Assembly (NCBI GenBank): GCA_002013415.1
Contig: MAEX01000006.1
Location: 186,001-250,000, forward strand
DNA: 64,000 bases
DNA from: Mycobacterium sp. D16Q14
GTDB taxonomy: Bacteria > Actinomycetota > Actinomycetes > Mycobacteriales > Mycobacteriaceae
Reading direction: 5' to 3'
Below the pieces are notes generated by a model. That model made no database searches. It saw only the letters and a program-made list of their open reading frames with translations, and was not told the origin of the DNA. Both the position numbers and the translations under genes were made by a program. Below, piece after piece: positions 1 through 9,493 of this stretch (its first letter is position 1; each line of letters opens with the position of its first letter).

Positions 1-147
1 GAAGCCATCAAGAAGTTCCGGATTCTGCCGGTCGACTTCACCGAGGCTACCGGCGAGATGACGCCGACGCTGAAGGTGAAGCGCAACGTGGTCGCCGAGA
101 AGTTCGCGGCAGATATCGACGCGATCTACTCGGGGTCACCCGAGTAG
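1..147 (+). CDS. fadD15: Long-chain acyl-CoA synthetase (FadD15-like), C-terminal end only
   Basis: Reading frame 1 is open from the window edge to a TAG at 145-147 and gives 48 residues. It contains [15 protein letters not shown], which matches the C-terminal A10 region of AMP-forming acyl-CoA synthetases, where the Thr-Leu-Lys lysine contacts the adenylate. This family activates long-chain fatty acids to acyl-CoA. The symbol comes from synteny: in M. tuberculosis fadD15 (Rv2187) converges on pimB', the next gene here. The rest of the gene lies outside the window. The family call is firm, the exact paralogue less so. Confidence 0.72.
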   Translation, partial: EAIKKFRILPVDFTEATGEMTPTLKVKRNVVAEKFAADIDAIYSGSPE

Positions 148-167
148 ATCGGTCCACCCAGGGAACT

Positions 168-1325
168 TTATCCGGAGCCGGTGACCAGTTCGGCGAAACG
201 CGCCGCGTGATGATCCCAGCGCCAATGATCGGTCACCCAGGTGCGCCCCGCTGCCCCCATCACGGCCGCGCGTGCCGGATCCGACAGGATCTGGACAATC
301 GCATCGGTGATCGCGGGCACGGACCTGCCGTCGACAACGAGTCCCGTCTCTCCATCGCGCACGGTTTCCGGTGCGCCCCCGGAGTTTCCGGCGACCACCG
401 GAACACCGCAGGCCGACGCCTCCAGAAACACTATGCCCAGGCCCTCCACATCGAGCCCCGCCCCGCGCGTACGGCAGGGCATCGCGAAGACATCGCCCAT
501 CGCGTGATGAGCGGGGAGCTCTTCCCACGGCACACCGCCGGTGAACACCACGTGCTCATCGACGCCGACTCGAGTAGCCAACGCACGCAACGGTTCCGCA
601 TACGGCCCGCCACCCACGATCACCAGCGCCGCACCGTCCACCCGTTCCCGGATCGCCGGCAGCGCCTCGATCAGCATGTCCTGGCCCTTGCGTGGGACCA
701 GCCGGGACACGCACACGATGGTCGGCCGCTCGCCCAGCCCGTAACGCCGCCGCAGCTCCTCGCGCGCGCCCGGGTCGGGGCGGAACCTGCCGGTGTCAAC
801 ACCGGCCGGTAGATGTTCGAGTGCGGCGCGCGGACCGAAGGCCGCGGCGAAGCGACCGCGCGTGTAGCGGCTGACATAGGTGATCACATCGGTGCTGTCC
901 CCGATCTGCCGCAGCGCGGACCGCGCCACCGGAAGCATCGACCAGCCCACTTCATGCCCATGCGTGCTGGCCGCTGTCACGGTGGCTCCCGCCGCCTTGG
1001 CCACCGAGGACAACAAAGCGAGCGGCGCGGCCGCCCCGAACCACACCACATCCGAGCGCTGCGATCTGATGAGGTCCACCATGCGCTGCCGGACGCCGGG
1101 TCCAGGAAGCATCAACGAGGTCGGGTGGCGCACCACCTGGTACTCGGCGGCGGCATCGTAGCGTTCACACCCCTTCCACCGCGGTGCGTAGACAGTCACC
1201 TCATGCGATCCGGCCAGCCGGATCACCAACTCCTGCAGGTAGGACTGAATGCCGCCGGGCCTGGGTGGAAAATCGTTGGTGACCAACAGGATCCGTCGTC
1301 GCTGGCCGCCAGGCTGAAGGGTCAC
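168..1325 (-). CDS. pimB: PimB', GDP-mannose-dependent phosphatidylinositol monomannoside mannosyltransferase
   Basis: This GT4-family, GT-B-fold glycosyltransferase adds the second mannose to PIM1 to make PIM2, the base of PIMs, lipomannan and lipoarabinomannan, at the inner face of the membrane. Visible features are the N-terminal LLVTNDFPPRPGGIQSY segment (residues 13-29) and the C-terminal nucleotide-sugar region EGLGIVFLEASACGVPVV near residues 285-310. I chose the GTG at 1325 because it gives 385 residues, which I recall as the M. tuberculosis PimB' length, and leaves 5 nt after the upstream gene. An in-frame ATG at 1367 would overlap that gene by 37 nt. It follows the HExxH protein gene on the same strand. 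Confidence 0.9.
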   Translation of the reverse strand: MTLQPGGQRRRILLVTNDFPPRPGGIQSYLQELVIRLAGSHEVTVYAPRWKGCERYDAAAEYQVVRHPTSLMLPGPGVRQRMVDLIRSQRSDVVWFGAAAPLALLSSVAKAAGATVTAASTHGHEVGWSMLPVARSALRQIGDSTDVITYVSRYTRGRFAAAFGPRAALEHLPAGVDTGRFRPDPGAREELRRRYGLGERPTIVCVSRLVPRKGQDMLIEALPAIRERVDGAALVIVGGGPYAEPLRALATRVGVDEHVVFTGGVPWEELPAHHAMGDVFAMPCRTRGAGLDVEGLGIVFLEASACGVPVVAGNSGGAPETVRDGETGLVVDGRSVPAITDAIVQILSDPARAAVMGAAGRTWVTDHWRWDHHAARFAELVTGSG

Positions 1326-1330
1326 GACGC

Positions 1331-2539
1331 CTACCGTAGTGGACGAGCGCCGAGCCAGCTCTGCCACTGCCGAACCAGCGTTGCCTCGTCGATGCCCAAC
1401 ACCCGCTGGATCGCCGCGCCGGGCGGGCCCGGCGCGAGATCCGCCCCATACCGGTACAGCTGCACAAGCTTGGGCTCGCCAAAGGTCTCGGCCACGTATT
1501 GCGCCACCGACCAGGCCTCCTCGTATGCCTGTGTGCGATGGGGCCCCGGACTGTCGATGTCGTCGTCGGTGGGTAGATGGCCCGGAATCTGGCCCGCGGC
1601 AAGGGCACTCGTCAACGTGGGCGCGGCGTTACGGAAGGGGGTACCGCTACCGCGGCGCCCGTTGTAGTCGGCCACGCCCTCCACCAGCCAGAGGGGCGCG
1701 TGGTCGCCGGTGACCGTGCGGGCCGCGGCATGGAAGAGCTCGTGGCGCAGCACCACCCGAAACTGATCGGGTGGCAGGGCCGCCGAGCCGGGCGCGAAGA
1801 TCACCCGCTGCCCCACGGCAACTCCGTTGTCGACACGGTCGGCCACGGCGGCGGCGGCGATTCCGTCAGTGTGTTCGCCACCGACGAGGGCGGCGAACTC
1901 GGCATCGGTCCCGGCCGCGATCAGCAGCACCCCCGCACGCCATTGCGGGCCCCACAACTCCGACAGCGACGCCAGCGCACCGGCAATCTCATCGACGAGC
2001 CGCGGCGCCACCGAAGAGCCGGGGTGCCCGAGCACCACCACGTCCCGGTCCCCCGTCCGCGTCCGTGTCTCCACCACCGGCGCGAACTGCCAGGGCACGG
2101 CGACCGCGCTGGCGTCGAATAACCGCCAGGCGTCATTGTCGTGCAGCACACCGACCGTGACCGGGCGCCGGACGGCGACCGTGTCCACCCCGCTGACGGC
2201 GTAAACCAGCGCGGCATCCAGCATCCATTGCTGTTGCCGTGCAATGGGATTAGCCGGAACCTCGGCCGCCAGTCGGTACTCGAACGTGTCGGCCTTCAGC
2301 CCCGAGAGATTCTCCTGCACCCGCTGCTGAGCCTCGATGAACGCGGGCTTGTCGGGAGCGAGCACGGCGCGCAATGCCGCAACGTCATGGCTGCGCAACG
2401 CATCGGAGTAGCGCGTCAGCAATGCCTGAATCGCCGTGCAGACGTCGCTGGCCGGTGCGGCGGGCCGCGCTCGACAACCGCCGCAGAGAATCAGCACGAG
2501 CACCGCGAAGAACGATGCCCAACGTGCTACCCCGGGCAC
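1331..2539 (-). CDS. Secreted/anchored protein with HExxH zinc-metallopeptidase-like motif (Rv2189c position)
   Basis: The 402-residue product has an N-terminal hydrophobic segment (residues 7-19) ending at a Cys (C22). The residues before it (C-G-G) are a poor lipobox, so lipidation is uncertain. The N-terminal half (about 33-150) resembles a conserved exported domain of unknown role. The C-terminal half contains HELFH (266-270) followed by WLVEGVADY with Glu287. This HExxH plus downstream Glu is the zinc-site pattern of gluzincin peptidases. It starts with GTG and sits between the NlpC/P60 hydrolase gene (20 nt gap) and pimB', probably as one transcript. By synteny it is the Rv2189c homologue, which I know only as hypothetical. 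Peptidase activity is inferred. Confidence 0.72.
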   Translation of the reverse strand: MPGVARWASFFAVLVLILCGGCRARPAAPASDVCTAIQALLTRYSDALRSHDVAALRAVLAPDKPAFIEAQQRVQENLSGLKADTFEYRLAAEVPANPIARQQQWMLDAALVYAVSGVDTVAVRRPVTVGVLHDNDAWRLFDASAVAVPWQFAPVVETRTRTGDRDVVVLGHPGSSVAPRLVDEIAGALASLSELWGPQWRAGVLLIAAGTDAEFAALVGGEHTDGIAAAAVADRVDNGVAVGQRVIFAPGSAALPPDQFRVVLRHELFHAAARTVTGDHAPLWLVEGVADYNGRRGSGTPFRNAAPTLTSALAAGQIPGHLPTDDDIDSPGPHRTQAYEEAWSVAQYVAETFGEPKLVQLYRYGADLAPGPPGAAIQRVLGIDEATLVRQWQSWLGARPLR

Positions 2540-2559
2540 GCGCGCACGAAGGATGCGGC

Positions 2560-3699
2560 TCAGTAGCGACGCGCGTTATAGATCGGGCCGGATGACGTGA
2601 TCGGCGCGACCGCGACCGGAACACCGTAGGTCGAGGCGTGCACCATCATGCCGTTGCCGACATAGATGCCCGTATGCGAGGCGTCCCCGTAGAAGTTGAT
2701 GACATCGCCGGGCTGTAGGTCACTCAGCGCGACGGGTGTACCGCCACGTGCGAGTGCCTGGCTGGAGTGCGGCAGCGACACGCCCTGCTGACCGTAGGCC
2801 CACATCACCAGACCCGAGCAGTCGAAGGCGTTGGGGCCCGAACCACCCCACGAGTAAGGCGCGCCGATCCGGGTCAATGCCGCCGCGACGGCGCTGGCGC
2901 CGACAGGCGAACCTCCGCCGCCGATGGCGGCCTCCGGTGCGGGTGCTGCGGCGGCGGCCTGCATCAGCGGCTCATCCGCAACCTGGCCCGGCTCGCCGGC
3001 CGGCGGCGGGGGCACGGGTGCCGGTGCCAGCAGCTGTGCACGCTGGCCGGGGCTCAGGGTGTTGTACTGCGACTTGACGACCGCGATCTGCACCTGCAGC
3101 TGGCTCTGCTTGGCCTGTAACGAAGCGCGTACATTCTTGGCCTGCTCGGCGGCCACCCGGGCCTGCTCGGCGGCGTCGCGGGACCGCTGCTCGGCCTGAT
3201 CTGCCGAGGACTGCGCAGCGCGATAGTTGTCCATCCGGCCACGCATCTCGCCGCCCACGGTGCGTTGCACCGACAGCTGGTCGATTAGGTTCTGCGGTGA
3301 GTTTGACGTCAGCACGGCGCCGTAACCGCTGGTGCTACCGCCCATATAGGCGGCGACCATGGCCTTGTTGACGTCGACTTGGTAGGTGGACACCGCCATG
3401 CGCGCGGCCTTCGCGACGGCCTCATCGGCGAGAACAGCCTTTTCGGCATCGCGCTGGGCCGCCAGCTTGGCGTCGAGATCGATCTTCGCCGAGTTAGCCG
3501 CCTCGGACGTTGCCTCGGCCTGGCGAGACAGCTCGTTGAGCTTCTTGACGGCGTCGTTGTTGGGGTCCGCGGTCGCGATCTGACCACCCGTAAATACCCC
3601 ACCGACCAGGGCGGCAGCAGTCAGCGCGAGCATGGCGCGACGAAGTGGAGAGGGCGTCAATCGATCCGAATGATTCCGAAGAAGACGCCCGACACTCAC
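2560..3699 (-). CDS. Secreted NlpC/P60 peptidoglycan endopeptidase (Rv2190c-like)
   Basis: This 379-residue protein is a cell-wall hydrolase of the type that cleaves D-Glu-mDAP bonds in peptide stems. It has a signal sequence (residues 21-44, ending ATADP) and a long Ala/Glu/Gln-rich coiled coil (about 45-215, including an RQAEATSEAA stretch). A Pro/Ala linker follows, then the NlpC/P60 domain from about 262. Catalytic residues are Cys294 in FDCSGLVMW, His342 in SHTGIYVG and the third polar residue His354. The architecture is that of RipA/RipC-type mycobacterial hydrolases. The start is a GTG with AAGGGATG upstream. It begins a three-gene run towards pimB', linking wall remodelling and PIM synthesis by position only. 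Confidence 0.88.
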   Translation of the reverse strand: MSVGRLLRNHSDRLTPSPLRRAMLALTAAALVGGVFTGGQIATADPNNDAVKKLNELSRQAEATSEAANSAKIDLDAKLAAQRDAEKAVLADEAVAKAARMAVSTYQVDVNKAMVAAYMGGSTSGYGAVLTSNSPQNLIDQLSVQRTVGGEMRGRMDNYRAAQSSADQAEQRSRDAAEQARVAAEQAKNVRASLQAKQSQLQVQIAVVKSQYNTLSPGQRAQLLAPAPVPPPPAGEPGQVADEPLMQAAAAAPAPEAAIGGGGSPVGASAVAAALTRIGAPYSWGGSGPNAFDCSGLVMWAYGQQGVSLPHSSQALARGGTPVALSDLQPGDVINFYGDASHTGIYVGNGMMVHASTYGVPVAVAPITSSGPIYNARRY

Positions 3700-3880
3700 T
3701 GACTACATCCCTTTACTGCAATGTGATCGCCGCGAACTACGGCGCCGATAGGTCTCAGACAGGTTACGAAATGGCATCGACATTGTCCACCGCAGTGTGG
3801 AATGACGTCAGTATCACGTAAACGCCGGTTCTCCTCCCCGTTTCCGGGGCGGGCCATCATGCACCTATTTCGAGTGTGCC

Positions 3881-4102
3881 CTATGCGACTCCCGCATCGG
3901 GCGTCTTCGCCGAATCAGGCGTGTCGTACGCGCGCTGAATCGGCACCAGGCGCAGCCTGGGCGCCATCCCAGCCTGGGCCAGGACGGCCAGCGCGGCACG
4001 TTCATCGTCGGCGAGTGTCTGGGGCACCCCTAACAGCACGCTGACCACGCAGTCGCCGCATCCCGGGCCGCGCATCGCGCAATCGTCGCAATCGATGAGC
4101 AT
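3881..4102 (-). CDS. Small conserved four-cysteine (CxxC...CxxC) protein of unknown function
   Basis: A 73-residue frame begins at the ATG at 4102 with a strong Shine-Dalgarno (GGAGAGGAGGAGCC directly upstream) and ends at TAG 3881-3883. It opens MLIDCDDCAMRGPGCGDCVV, with C5, C8, C15 and C18 in two CxxC pairs six residues apart, enough for one zinc or Fe-S site. A hydrophobic helix and a basic tail follow. I recognise the type as a short conserved actinobacterial hypothetical and know no function. It is transcribed divergently from the methyltransferase gene and is easily missed, because the same frame stays open much further upstream. Confidence 0.72.
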   Translation of the reverse strand: MLIDCDDCAMRGPGCGDCVVSVLLGVPQTLADDERAALAVLAQAGMAPRLRLVPIQRAYDTPDSAKTPDAGVA

Positions 4103-4194
4103 GGCTCCTCCTCTCCTATGAGTCGTTCTTTCGGGTTCAGGCGGACGGTAACCGCGCCCACCGACAAGTGGACGGTCCCTGGCACGCTGTCGAT

Positions 4195-4947
4195 ATGACG
4201 GAACAGCCGCAGCCGGCACACCACGACCGCCGCCGGGCTGAATCCTTTGGAGACTCCGCCGACGGTTATGACCGTCATCGGCCCCGCTATCCGCAGCCGC
4301 TGATCGACGAGCTCGTATCCGGCGGGCAGACGCGCGCCCTGGATGTGGGAGCAGGTACTGGGATCGCGGCGGCACAGCTGGCCGCGGCCGGTGCCGAGGT
4401 GCTGGCGGTCGAACCGGACACGCGGATGGCACGGGTGGCGGCCGGGAAAGGCATCGCCGTCGAGGTGGCCACGTTCGAGGACTGGCGGCCGGCGGGCCGG
4501 ATGTTCGATCTGGTGCTCTTTGCCCAGTCCTTCCACTGGGTAGAGCCCGCTGCTGCGCTGCCGAAGGTGTTGACGGTGCTTCGCCCCGGCGGTCGCCTCG
4601 CCCTGGTGTGGAACCGCATCGTGCCCACCACGCCGACACAGGACGAGCTGGACACCGTCTACGCCGATTTCATGGACACCACCCGGCGCCCCTCCATCGA
4701 CACCGAGGACACCGTCTCCCCGGCCCTTGAGAAATCCGGGTACCACGTGCGGCACTCCCATTTTCTGGAGCGGCGGCACTTCCCCACGCGGGCGTACCTG
4801 GACATGGTCTTCACCTACTCCAATCACCTCGCGCTCGATGCCCCCGCCCGCGCCGTATTGCGGTCCCGGCTGGAGGAGAAGATCGGCGATGGCGGCGTCG
4901 AGACCACAAACGACGCACTCGCGCTGATCTGCACCCCCGTGGCGTGA
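4195..4947 (+). CDS. Class I SAM-dependent methyltransferase
   Basis: This 250-residue protein has a Rossmann-type methyltransferase core. ALDVGAGTGIAA (motif I) binds SAM, an acidic loop VEPDTRM follows, and FDLVLFAQSFHWVEP is the post-motif region of the UbiE/Methyltransf_11 class. The substrate cannot be read from the sequence. The N-terminus (RRAESFGDSADGYDRHRPRYP) is typical of this family, so I took the ATG at 4195. An in-frame GTG at 4168 would add 9 residues without family support. It is monocistronic or paired with the downstream nuclease gene (36 nt gap). Confidence 0.85.
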   Translation: MTEQPQPAHHDRRRAESFGDSADGYDRHRPRYPQPLIDELVSGGQTRALDVGAGTGIAAAQLAAAGAEVLAVEPDTRMARVAAGKGIAVEVATFEDWRPAGRMFDLVLFAQSFHWVEPAAALPKVLTVLRPGGRLALVWNRIVPTTPTQDELDTVYADFMDTTRRPSIDTEDTVSPALEKSGYHVRHSHFLERRHFPTRAYLDMVFTYSNHLALDAPARAVLRSRLEEKIGDGGVETTNDALALICTPVA

Positions 4948-4983
4948 CGCCGATATGTCAGTCCCGGGTCTTACGGTCACGAT

Positions 4984-6777
4984 ATGACGCAACTGACCTT
5001 CGACGAGGTGCACTCCTCGCCGGGGTCGTCGGCGCAAGCCCTGCGTGACACCACCTTTGTCGTGGTGGACCTGGAGACGACCGGGGGCAGCGCGGAGAAC
5101 GACGCGATCACCGAGATCGGCGCGGTGAAGGTGCGCGGCGGCGAGGTGCTCGGAGAGCTGGCCACGCTGGTCGATCCGAAACGATCGCTGCCGCCACAGA
5201 TCGTCCGCCTCACCGGTATCACCTCGGCGATGCTGGTGGACGCACCGCCGATCGAGCAGGTGCTTCCGACATTTCTCGAATTCGCCCGTGGCGCAGTGCT
5301 GGTCGCCCATAACGCCGGCTTCGATATCGGGTTTCTCAAGGCGGCCGCGCGGCAATGCGGGATCGACTGGCCGCAGCCCACGGTGCTGTGCACGGTCCGG
5401 CTCGCCCGCCGGGTGTTGTCGCGCGAGGAGGCGCCGCGGGTCAGCTTGGGTGCCCTGGCTCAGCTGCTCGGCGCATCCACCACCCCCAACCACCGGGCCC
5501 TCGATGACGCCCGGGCCACCGTCGATGTACTGCATGCGCTGATCGGCCGGGTCGGCAACCAGGGCGTCGACACCATGGCAGAGCTGCGGCGGTACCGGAC
5601 CCAGGTGCCCAACGCGTTACGCGACAAACGCTCGCTGGCCGATGGGATGCCTTACGCCCCAGGAGTTTATCTATTCCGCGGACCATCCGGCGAGGTGCTG
5701 TACGTGGGCACCGCTGTCAACCTGCACCGGCGCGTGCAGCAGTACTTCACCGGCGCGGACCCGCGCGGCCGGATGCGCGAAATGGTCACCATCGCCACCG
5801 CGGTGGACCACGTGACCTGTGCGCATCCCCTGGAGGCAGCGGTGCGCGAGCTGCGACTGTTGGGTGCGCACGCACCGCCCTACAACAGGAAGTCACGATT
5901 CCCGCACCGCTGGTGGTGGGTGGTGCTCACCGAGGAGCCATTCCCCCGTTTCGCCGTCGTCCGGACCACCAACGGGCGCCCGATGCTCGGCCCATTTCGA
6001 GCACGCGGCGACGCGGCGACGGCCGCCCTGGCACTGGCCCGGTTCACCGGCGTGCGCACGTGCGCCGCACGTATCGGTGCCAACGGCCGGCACGGACCCG
6101 TCTGCAACGGCCAGTCCTATCCACACGACACCGCATCCCCGTGCCCTACCCCTGCCGGGGTGGACGCAAGCGAATACCGCGACGCGCTTATTCCGGTACT
6201 CGCGGTCCTGGCCGGCACCGAAGGACAACCGCTGCGCGCCATGTGCGACCGAGTGGCCGACCTGAGTGGTCTGCGACGGTACGAAAGTGCCGCACGCCAG
6301 CGCGATGCGACCGCCACCCTCGTCGAGGCACTGGCCCGCCAGCACCGCCTGCACGCCCTCTCGCGCATCGAGGAACTGATCGCCGCGCGGCCCGACGGTG
6401 CGGGCGGATGGCACATCGCCGTGCTGCGGCATGGACAGCTGGCCGGTGCGGCGGTCGCCCGCAGGGGTGTCCCCCCGGTGCCCGTAGTGGCGGTGGCTTC
6501 GGCATCGGCCCAAGTAGTACTGCCGACCCCTGAACCGTTCGGCGGGGCCGCACCCGAGGAAACCGGGCTGATCACGCGCTGGCTGGCCGAACCCGGTGTA
6601 CGAATCGTGTCCTCGACAGATGGCTACGCCGAGGCGACGGGATGTTCGGGCCCCCTGCGGGATTGGGCGGCGACAGCGCGCAGCGCACGCATCGCGGATG
6701 CCGTCCACCACGACGACTGGGGAATGTCCGAGCTGATCAGACCTGGGCGTCCTGTTCCGTCCCGAGCCGTCGGCTGA
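4984..6777 (+). CDS. DEDDh 3'-5' exonuclease fused to a GIY-YIG (UvrC-like) nuclease domain (Rv2191-like)
   Basis: The 597-residue protein joins two nuclease modules. Residues 24-190 form a DnaQ/Pol III-epsilon-like exonuclease with D29 and E31 (VDLETTG), D114 (HNAGFDIGF) and H170/D175 (HRALDDA). Residues about 222-300 form a GIY-YIG domain (GVYLF, then [13 protein letters not shown]), as at the N-terminus of UvrC. The rest resembles the middle of UvrC, but no UvrC RNase H-like half or HhH domain follows. The fusion is conserved in mycobacteria (Rv2191 position) and is presumably a DNA-repair nuclease; its substrate is unknown. Its last 41 nt overlap the 3' end of trpD on the other strand. 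Confidence 0.87.
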   Translation: MTQLTFDEVHSSPGSSAQALRDTTFVVVDLETTGGSAENDAITEIGAVKVRGGEVLGELATLVDPKRSLPPQIVRLTGITSAMLVDAPPIEQVLPTFLEFARGAVLVAHNAGFDIGFLKAAARQCGIDWPQPTVLCTVRLARRVLSREEAPRVSLGALAQLLGASTTPNHRALDDARATVDVLHALIGRVGNQGVDTMAELRRYRTQVPNALRDKRSLADGMPYAPGVYLFRGPSGEVLYVGTAVNLHRRVQQYFTGADPRGRMREMVTIATAVDHVTCAHPLEAAVRELRLLGAHAPPYNRKSRFPHRWWWVVLTEEPFPRFAVVRTTNGRPMLGPFRARGDAATAALALARFTGVRTCAARIGANGRHGPVCNGQSYPHDTASPCPTPAGVDASEYRDALIPVLAVLAGTEGQPLRAMCDRVADLSGLRRYESAARQRDATATLVEALARQHRLHALSRIEELIAARPDGAGGWHIAVLRHGQLAGAAVARRGVPPVPVVAVASASAQVVLPTPEPFGGAAPEETGLITRWLAEPGVRIVSSTDGYAEATGCSGPLRDWAATARSARIADAVHHDDWGMSELIRPGRPVPSRAVG

Positions 6778-7813
6778 CGACGATCCACTTATCCAGCAGC
6801 GCCGCCGCTGCCCCTGAATCGATCGCGCTGGACACCAGCGCGAGTGCGTTCTCCCAGGCGGGCAGCCATTGGGCATCGCTGGACAGCCCGGCATGCGCCA
6901 CCATGGCGCCCGCGGCGTTGAGCACCACCGCGTCGCGCACCGCGCCGGTTCCGCCGGCCAGGACCGCCCGAACCTCGGCGGCATTGAACTCCGGATCACC
7001 GCCGACCAGCTCCTCGAGCCGGGCACGCGCGAAACCAAATGCCGCCGGATCGAACCGCAGCTTGTCGACGGTGCCCGCCTGAACCCGCCAGATGGTGCTG
7101 GTTGTGGTGGTGGTCAGCTCATCGAGCCCGTCGTCACCATGCACGACCAACACACTGGACCCACGTCCGGCGAAGACCCCTGCCGTGACCTCCGCCAGGT
7201 CGGCGAACGCACAGCCGATCAATCCTGCCCGGGGGCGAGCCGGATTCGTCAGCGGCCCAAGCAGATTGAATACCGTCGGGACACCGATCTCACGACGCAC
7301 CACGGAGGCGTACCGGTACGACGGGTGAAAATGCGGCGCGAAGCAGAACCCGATTCCCACCTCGGCGAGGCTGCGCGTCACCTGCTTGGGCCCCAGGTCG
7401 ATGCGTACTCCCAGCGCCTCCAGCGTGTCAGCGCCACCGGCCAGTGAGGAGGCGGCCCGGTTGCCGTGCTTGACCACCGGCACACCGCACGCCGCCACCA
7501 CAATGGAGGCCATGGTCGACAGGTTCACGGTGTTCGCGCCGTCGCCCCCGGTACCGACGATGTCCACGGCGTTCGCGCCGATCTGTTCACCCGAGGCAAA
7601 TCCGACCGCGTGCGAGAGCATGGTGTCGGCCAGCTCCCCGACTTCGGCGGACGTCGGGCGCTTCATCCGCATCGCCACCCCGAAGGCCGCGATCTGGGCG
7701 GGGGTGGCCGCGCCCGTCATGATCTGGTCCATGGCCCAGCCCGCCTGACCCGCCGACAGGTCACGACGGTTGGTCAGCTCGCCCAGTACCAGGGGCCAGG
7801 AATGTTCGGGCAC
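6737..7813 (-). CDS. trpD: Anthranilate phosphoribosyltransferase
   Basis: TrpD transfers phosphoribose from PRPP to anthranilate, the second committed step of tryptophan synthesis in the cytosol. From the GTG at 7813 the protein has 358 residues. It carries the N-terminal helical region with [19 protein letters not shown], the PRPP-binding loop GTGGDG (87-92) with NLST, and KHGNRAAS in the anthranilate/PRPP site. The frame is open further upstream, but alignment from memory with M. tuberculosis TrpD starts the conserved part at SWPLVLG, supporting the GTG. It is separate from other trp genes and converges on the nuclease gene with a 41-nt tail overlap. Confidence 0.9.
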   Translation of the reverse strand: MPEHSWPLVLGELTNRRDLSAGQAGWAMDQIMTGAATPAQIAAFGVAMRMKRPTSAEVGELADTMLSHAVGFASGEQIGANAVDIVGTGGDGANTVNLSTMASIVVAACGVPVVKHGNRAASSLAGGADTLEALGVRIDLGPKQVTRSLAEVGIGFCFAPHFHPSYRYASVVRREIGVPTVFNLLGPLTNPARPRAGLIGCAFADLAEVTAGVFAGRGSSVLVVHGDDGLDELTTTTTSTIWRVQAGTVDKLRFDPAAFGFARARLEELVGGDPEFNAAEVRAVLAGGTGAVRDAVVLNAAGAMVAHAGLSSDAQWLPAWENALALVSSAIDSGAAAALLDKWIVVSRRLGTEQDAQV

Positions 7814-7991
7814 GCCGCAAATGGTCCCATGGACACAACGCTGACAACAAAGGACCAATTGCCCTCCGGGCACACCGCGACACGCCGGGCGGCGGCGGCC
7901 GACACCACTCTCATCAGAGGCCACACACGTTGTGGAGAGTCGGTCACAAATCAATGTCGGACCCGGGTGGCTCTCGACAACTACAAAGCGT

Positions 7992-7997
7992 CATACT
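7992..7997 (+). promoter_or_regulatory. Candidate leaderless -10 element for ctaE
   Basis: CATACT lies 6 nt before the GTG of ctaE at 8004. That puts the predicted transcription start on the first base of the start codon, the usual mycobacterial leaderless geometry. No Shine-Dalgarno is visible. No convincing -35 was found. Confidence 0.45.
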
Positions 7998-8003
7998 TAC
8001 GAC

Positions 8004-8624
8004 GTGACGACCGCAGCAGCCCCAGGATCGCCGGCGGGAACCGCCATTACCCAGCGGGTTCATTCACTGAACCGGCCCAACATGGTGAGTGTTGGCACCA
8101 TTGTGTGGCTTTCCAGTGAATTGATGTTCTTTGCTGGACTCTTCGCGTTCTACTTCACTGCCCGGGCCCAGTCCGGTGGCAATTGGCCGCCGGAGCCCAC
8201 CGAGCTGAACCTTGGTCTTGCCATCCCCGTCACCGCCGTGCTGGTCGCCTCGTCCTTCACCTGCCAGATGGGTGTGTTCGCCGCGGAGCGTGGCGATGTG
8301 TTCGGACTGCGCCGCTGGTACGTCATCACCCTCATCATGGGCACCTTCTTCGTCCTCGGCCAGGGCTACGAGTACATCAACCTCGTGCATGAGGGCACCA
8401 CCATCGCCGGCAGCGCCTACGGCTCAACCTTCTACTTGGCCACCGGCTTCCACGGTCTGCACGTCATCGGCGGGCTGGTCGCCTTCATCTATCTCCTGGT
8501 TCGTACCCGGATGAGCAAGTTCACCCCTGCCCAGGCAACCTCCGCGATCGTCGTGTCGTACTACTGGCACTTCGTCGACATCGTGTGGATCGCATTGTTC
8601 GCCACCATCTACTTCGTCCGATGA
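8004..8624 (+). CDS. ctaE: Cytochrome c oxidase (aa3) subunit III
   Basis: CtaE is the third core membrane subunit of the aa3 terminal oxidase. The 206-residue product has five predicted membrane helices and the subunit III hallmarks [36 protein letters not shown] and the C-terminal [15 protein letters not shown]. The GTG start at 8004 is preferred because the short N-terminus before HSLNRP matches the mycobacterial family, and upstream codons look non-conserved. It is the first gene of ctaE-qcrC-qcrA-qcrB. Its TGA overlaps the qcrC ATG (ATGA), so translation is coupled with the bc1 complex it works with. Confidence 0.95.
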   Translation: MTTAAAPGSPAGTAITQRVHSLNRPNMVSVGTIVWLSSELMFFAGLFAFYFTARAQSGGNWPPEPTELNLGLAIPVTAVLVASSFTCQMGVFAAERGDVFGLRRWYVITLIMGTFFVLGQGYEYINLVHEGTTIAGSAYGSTFYLATGFHGLHVIGGLVAFIYLLVRTRMSKFTPAQATSAIVVSYYWHFVDIVWIALFATIYFVR

Positions 8625-9493
8625 ACCAGCCCGACTCGGTGAAGGGAGCCCCACAGTTGAGCGTGGAGCCCGTCAACAACACAGCCGCCAAGAAACGCGC
8701 ACGCCGCAAGTTCCGCCGTCGCATCTCAGCAGGTTTGCTGCTGCTGATCGCGCTGGTAGTGGCCGGCGGCTTGGCCTCGACCTTTACGCCCACCCCGCAG
8801 GTCGCGGTGGCCGACGAGGACAAGTCAGCACTGCTGCGCACCGGCAAGCAGCTGTACGAGACCTCGTGCATCACCTGCCACGGCGCCAACCTGCAGGGTG
8901 TACCCGACCGCGGCCCCAGCCTCATCGGCGTGGGCGACGCGGCCGTCTACTTCCAGGTCTCCACGGGCCGTATGCCGGCCATGCGCAACGAGGCCCAGGC
9001 CCAGCGCAAGGACCCGATCTTCGACGAGGAGCAGACTGACGCCCTCGGCGCGTACATCCAGGCCAACGGCGGCGGACCCCAGGTCATCCGCGACGGCGAC
9101 GGCGCAATCGCTCAAACGTCGTTGCGCGGCAATAACATCGCCCGCGGTGGCGACCTGTTCCGGTTGAACTGCGCGTCCTGCCACAACTTCACCGGCCGCG
9201 GTGGGGCCCTGTCATCGGGCAAGTTCGCCCCCGAGCTCGATCCGGCCAATGAGCAGCAGATCTACACCGCCATGCTGACCGGCCCGCAGAACATGCCCAA
9301 GTTCTCCGACCGCCAGCTGACCCCCGACGAAAAGAAGGACATCGTCGCCTACGTCAAGGCTTCGACCGAGACCCCCGATCCGGGCGGTTACGGCCTGGGC
9401 GGCTTCGGACCGGCTTCTGAAGGTATGGCCATCTGGATCATCGGCATCGTCGCCGCCATTGCCGCGGCACTGTGGATTGGAGCGCGCGCGTGA
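8621..9493 (+). CDS. qcrC: Diheme cytochrome c subunit of the bc1 complex
   Basis: QcrC is the membrane-anchored diheme cytochrome c of actinobacterial bc1 complexes. It passes electrons directly to the CuA site of the aa3 oxidase, replacing soluble cytochrome c. The 290-residue protein has a basic N-terminus, a membrane helix (about 37-55), two c-type heme sites (C83-x-x-C86-H87 and C184-x-x-C187-H188) and a C-terminal membrane helix ([17 protein letters not shown]). The ATG at 8621 overlaps the ctaE stop by 4 nt, and the qcrA GTG overlaps its own stop the same way. Confidence 0.95.
   Translation: MNQPDSVKGAPQLSVEPVNNTAAKKRARRKFRRRISAGLLLLIALVVAGGLASTFTPTPQVAVADEDKSALLRTGKQLYETSCITCHGANLQGVPDRGPSLIGVGDAAVYFQVSTGRMPAMRNEAQAQRKDPIFDEEQTDALGAYIQANGGGPQVIRDGDGAIAQTSLRGNNIARGGDLFRLNCASCHNFTGRGGALSSGKFAPELDPANEQQIYTAMLTGPQNMPKFSDRQLTPDEKKDIVAYVKASTETPDPGGYGLGGFGPASEGMAIWIIGIVAAIAAALWIGARA

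Noticed and set aside
3700..3880. Possible c-di-AMP (ydaO-type) riboswitch before the NlpC/P60 gene
   Set aside because: Such switches precede some wall-hydrolase genes, but I could not find the conserved blocks in this 181-nt gap.
4030..5535. 501-codon minus-strand frame across the methyltransferase and nuclease genes
   Set aside because: Composition is typical of antisense noise, and it contradicts two clear plus-strand genes and the four-cysteine gene.
7814..8003. Inverted repeat CCACA-N5-TGTGG before ctaE as an operator
   Set aside because: Arms of only 5 bp in a GC-rich gap are likely by chance and not near the predicted -10.
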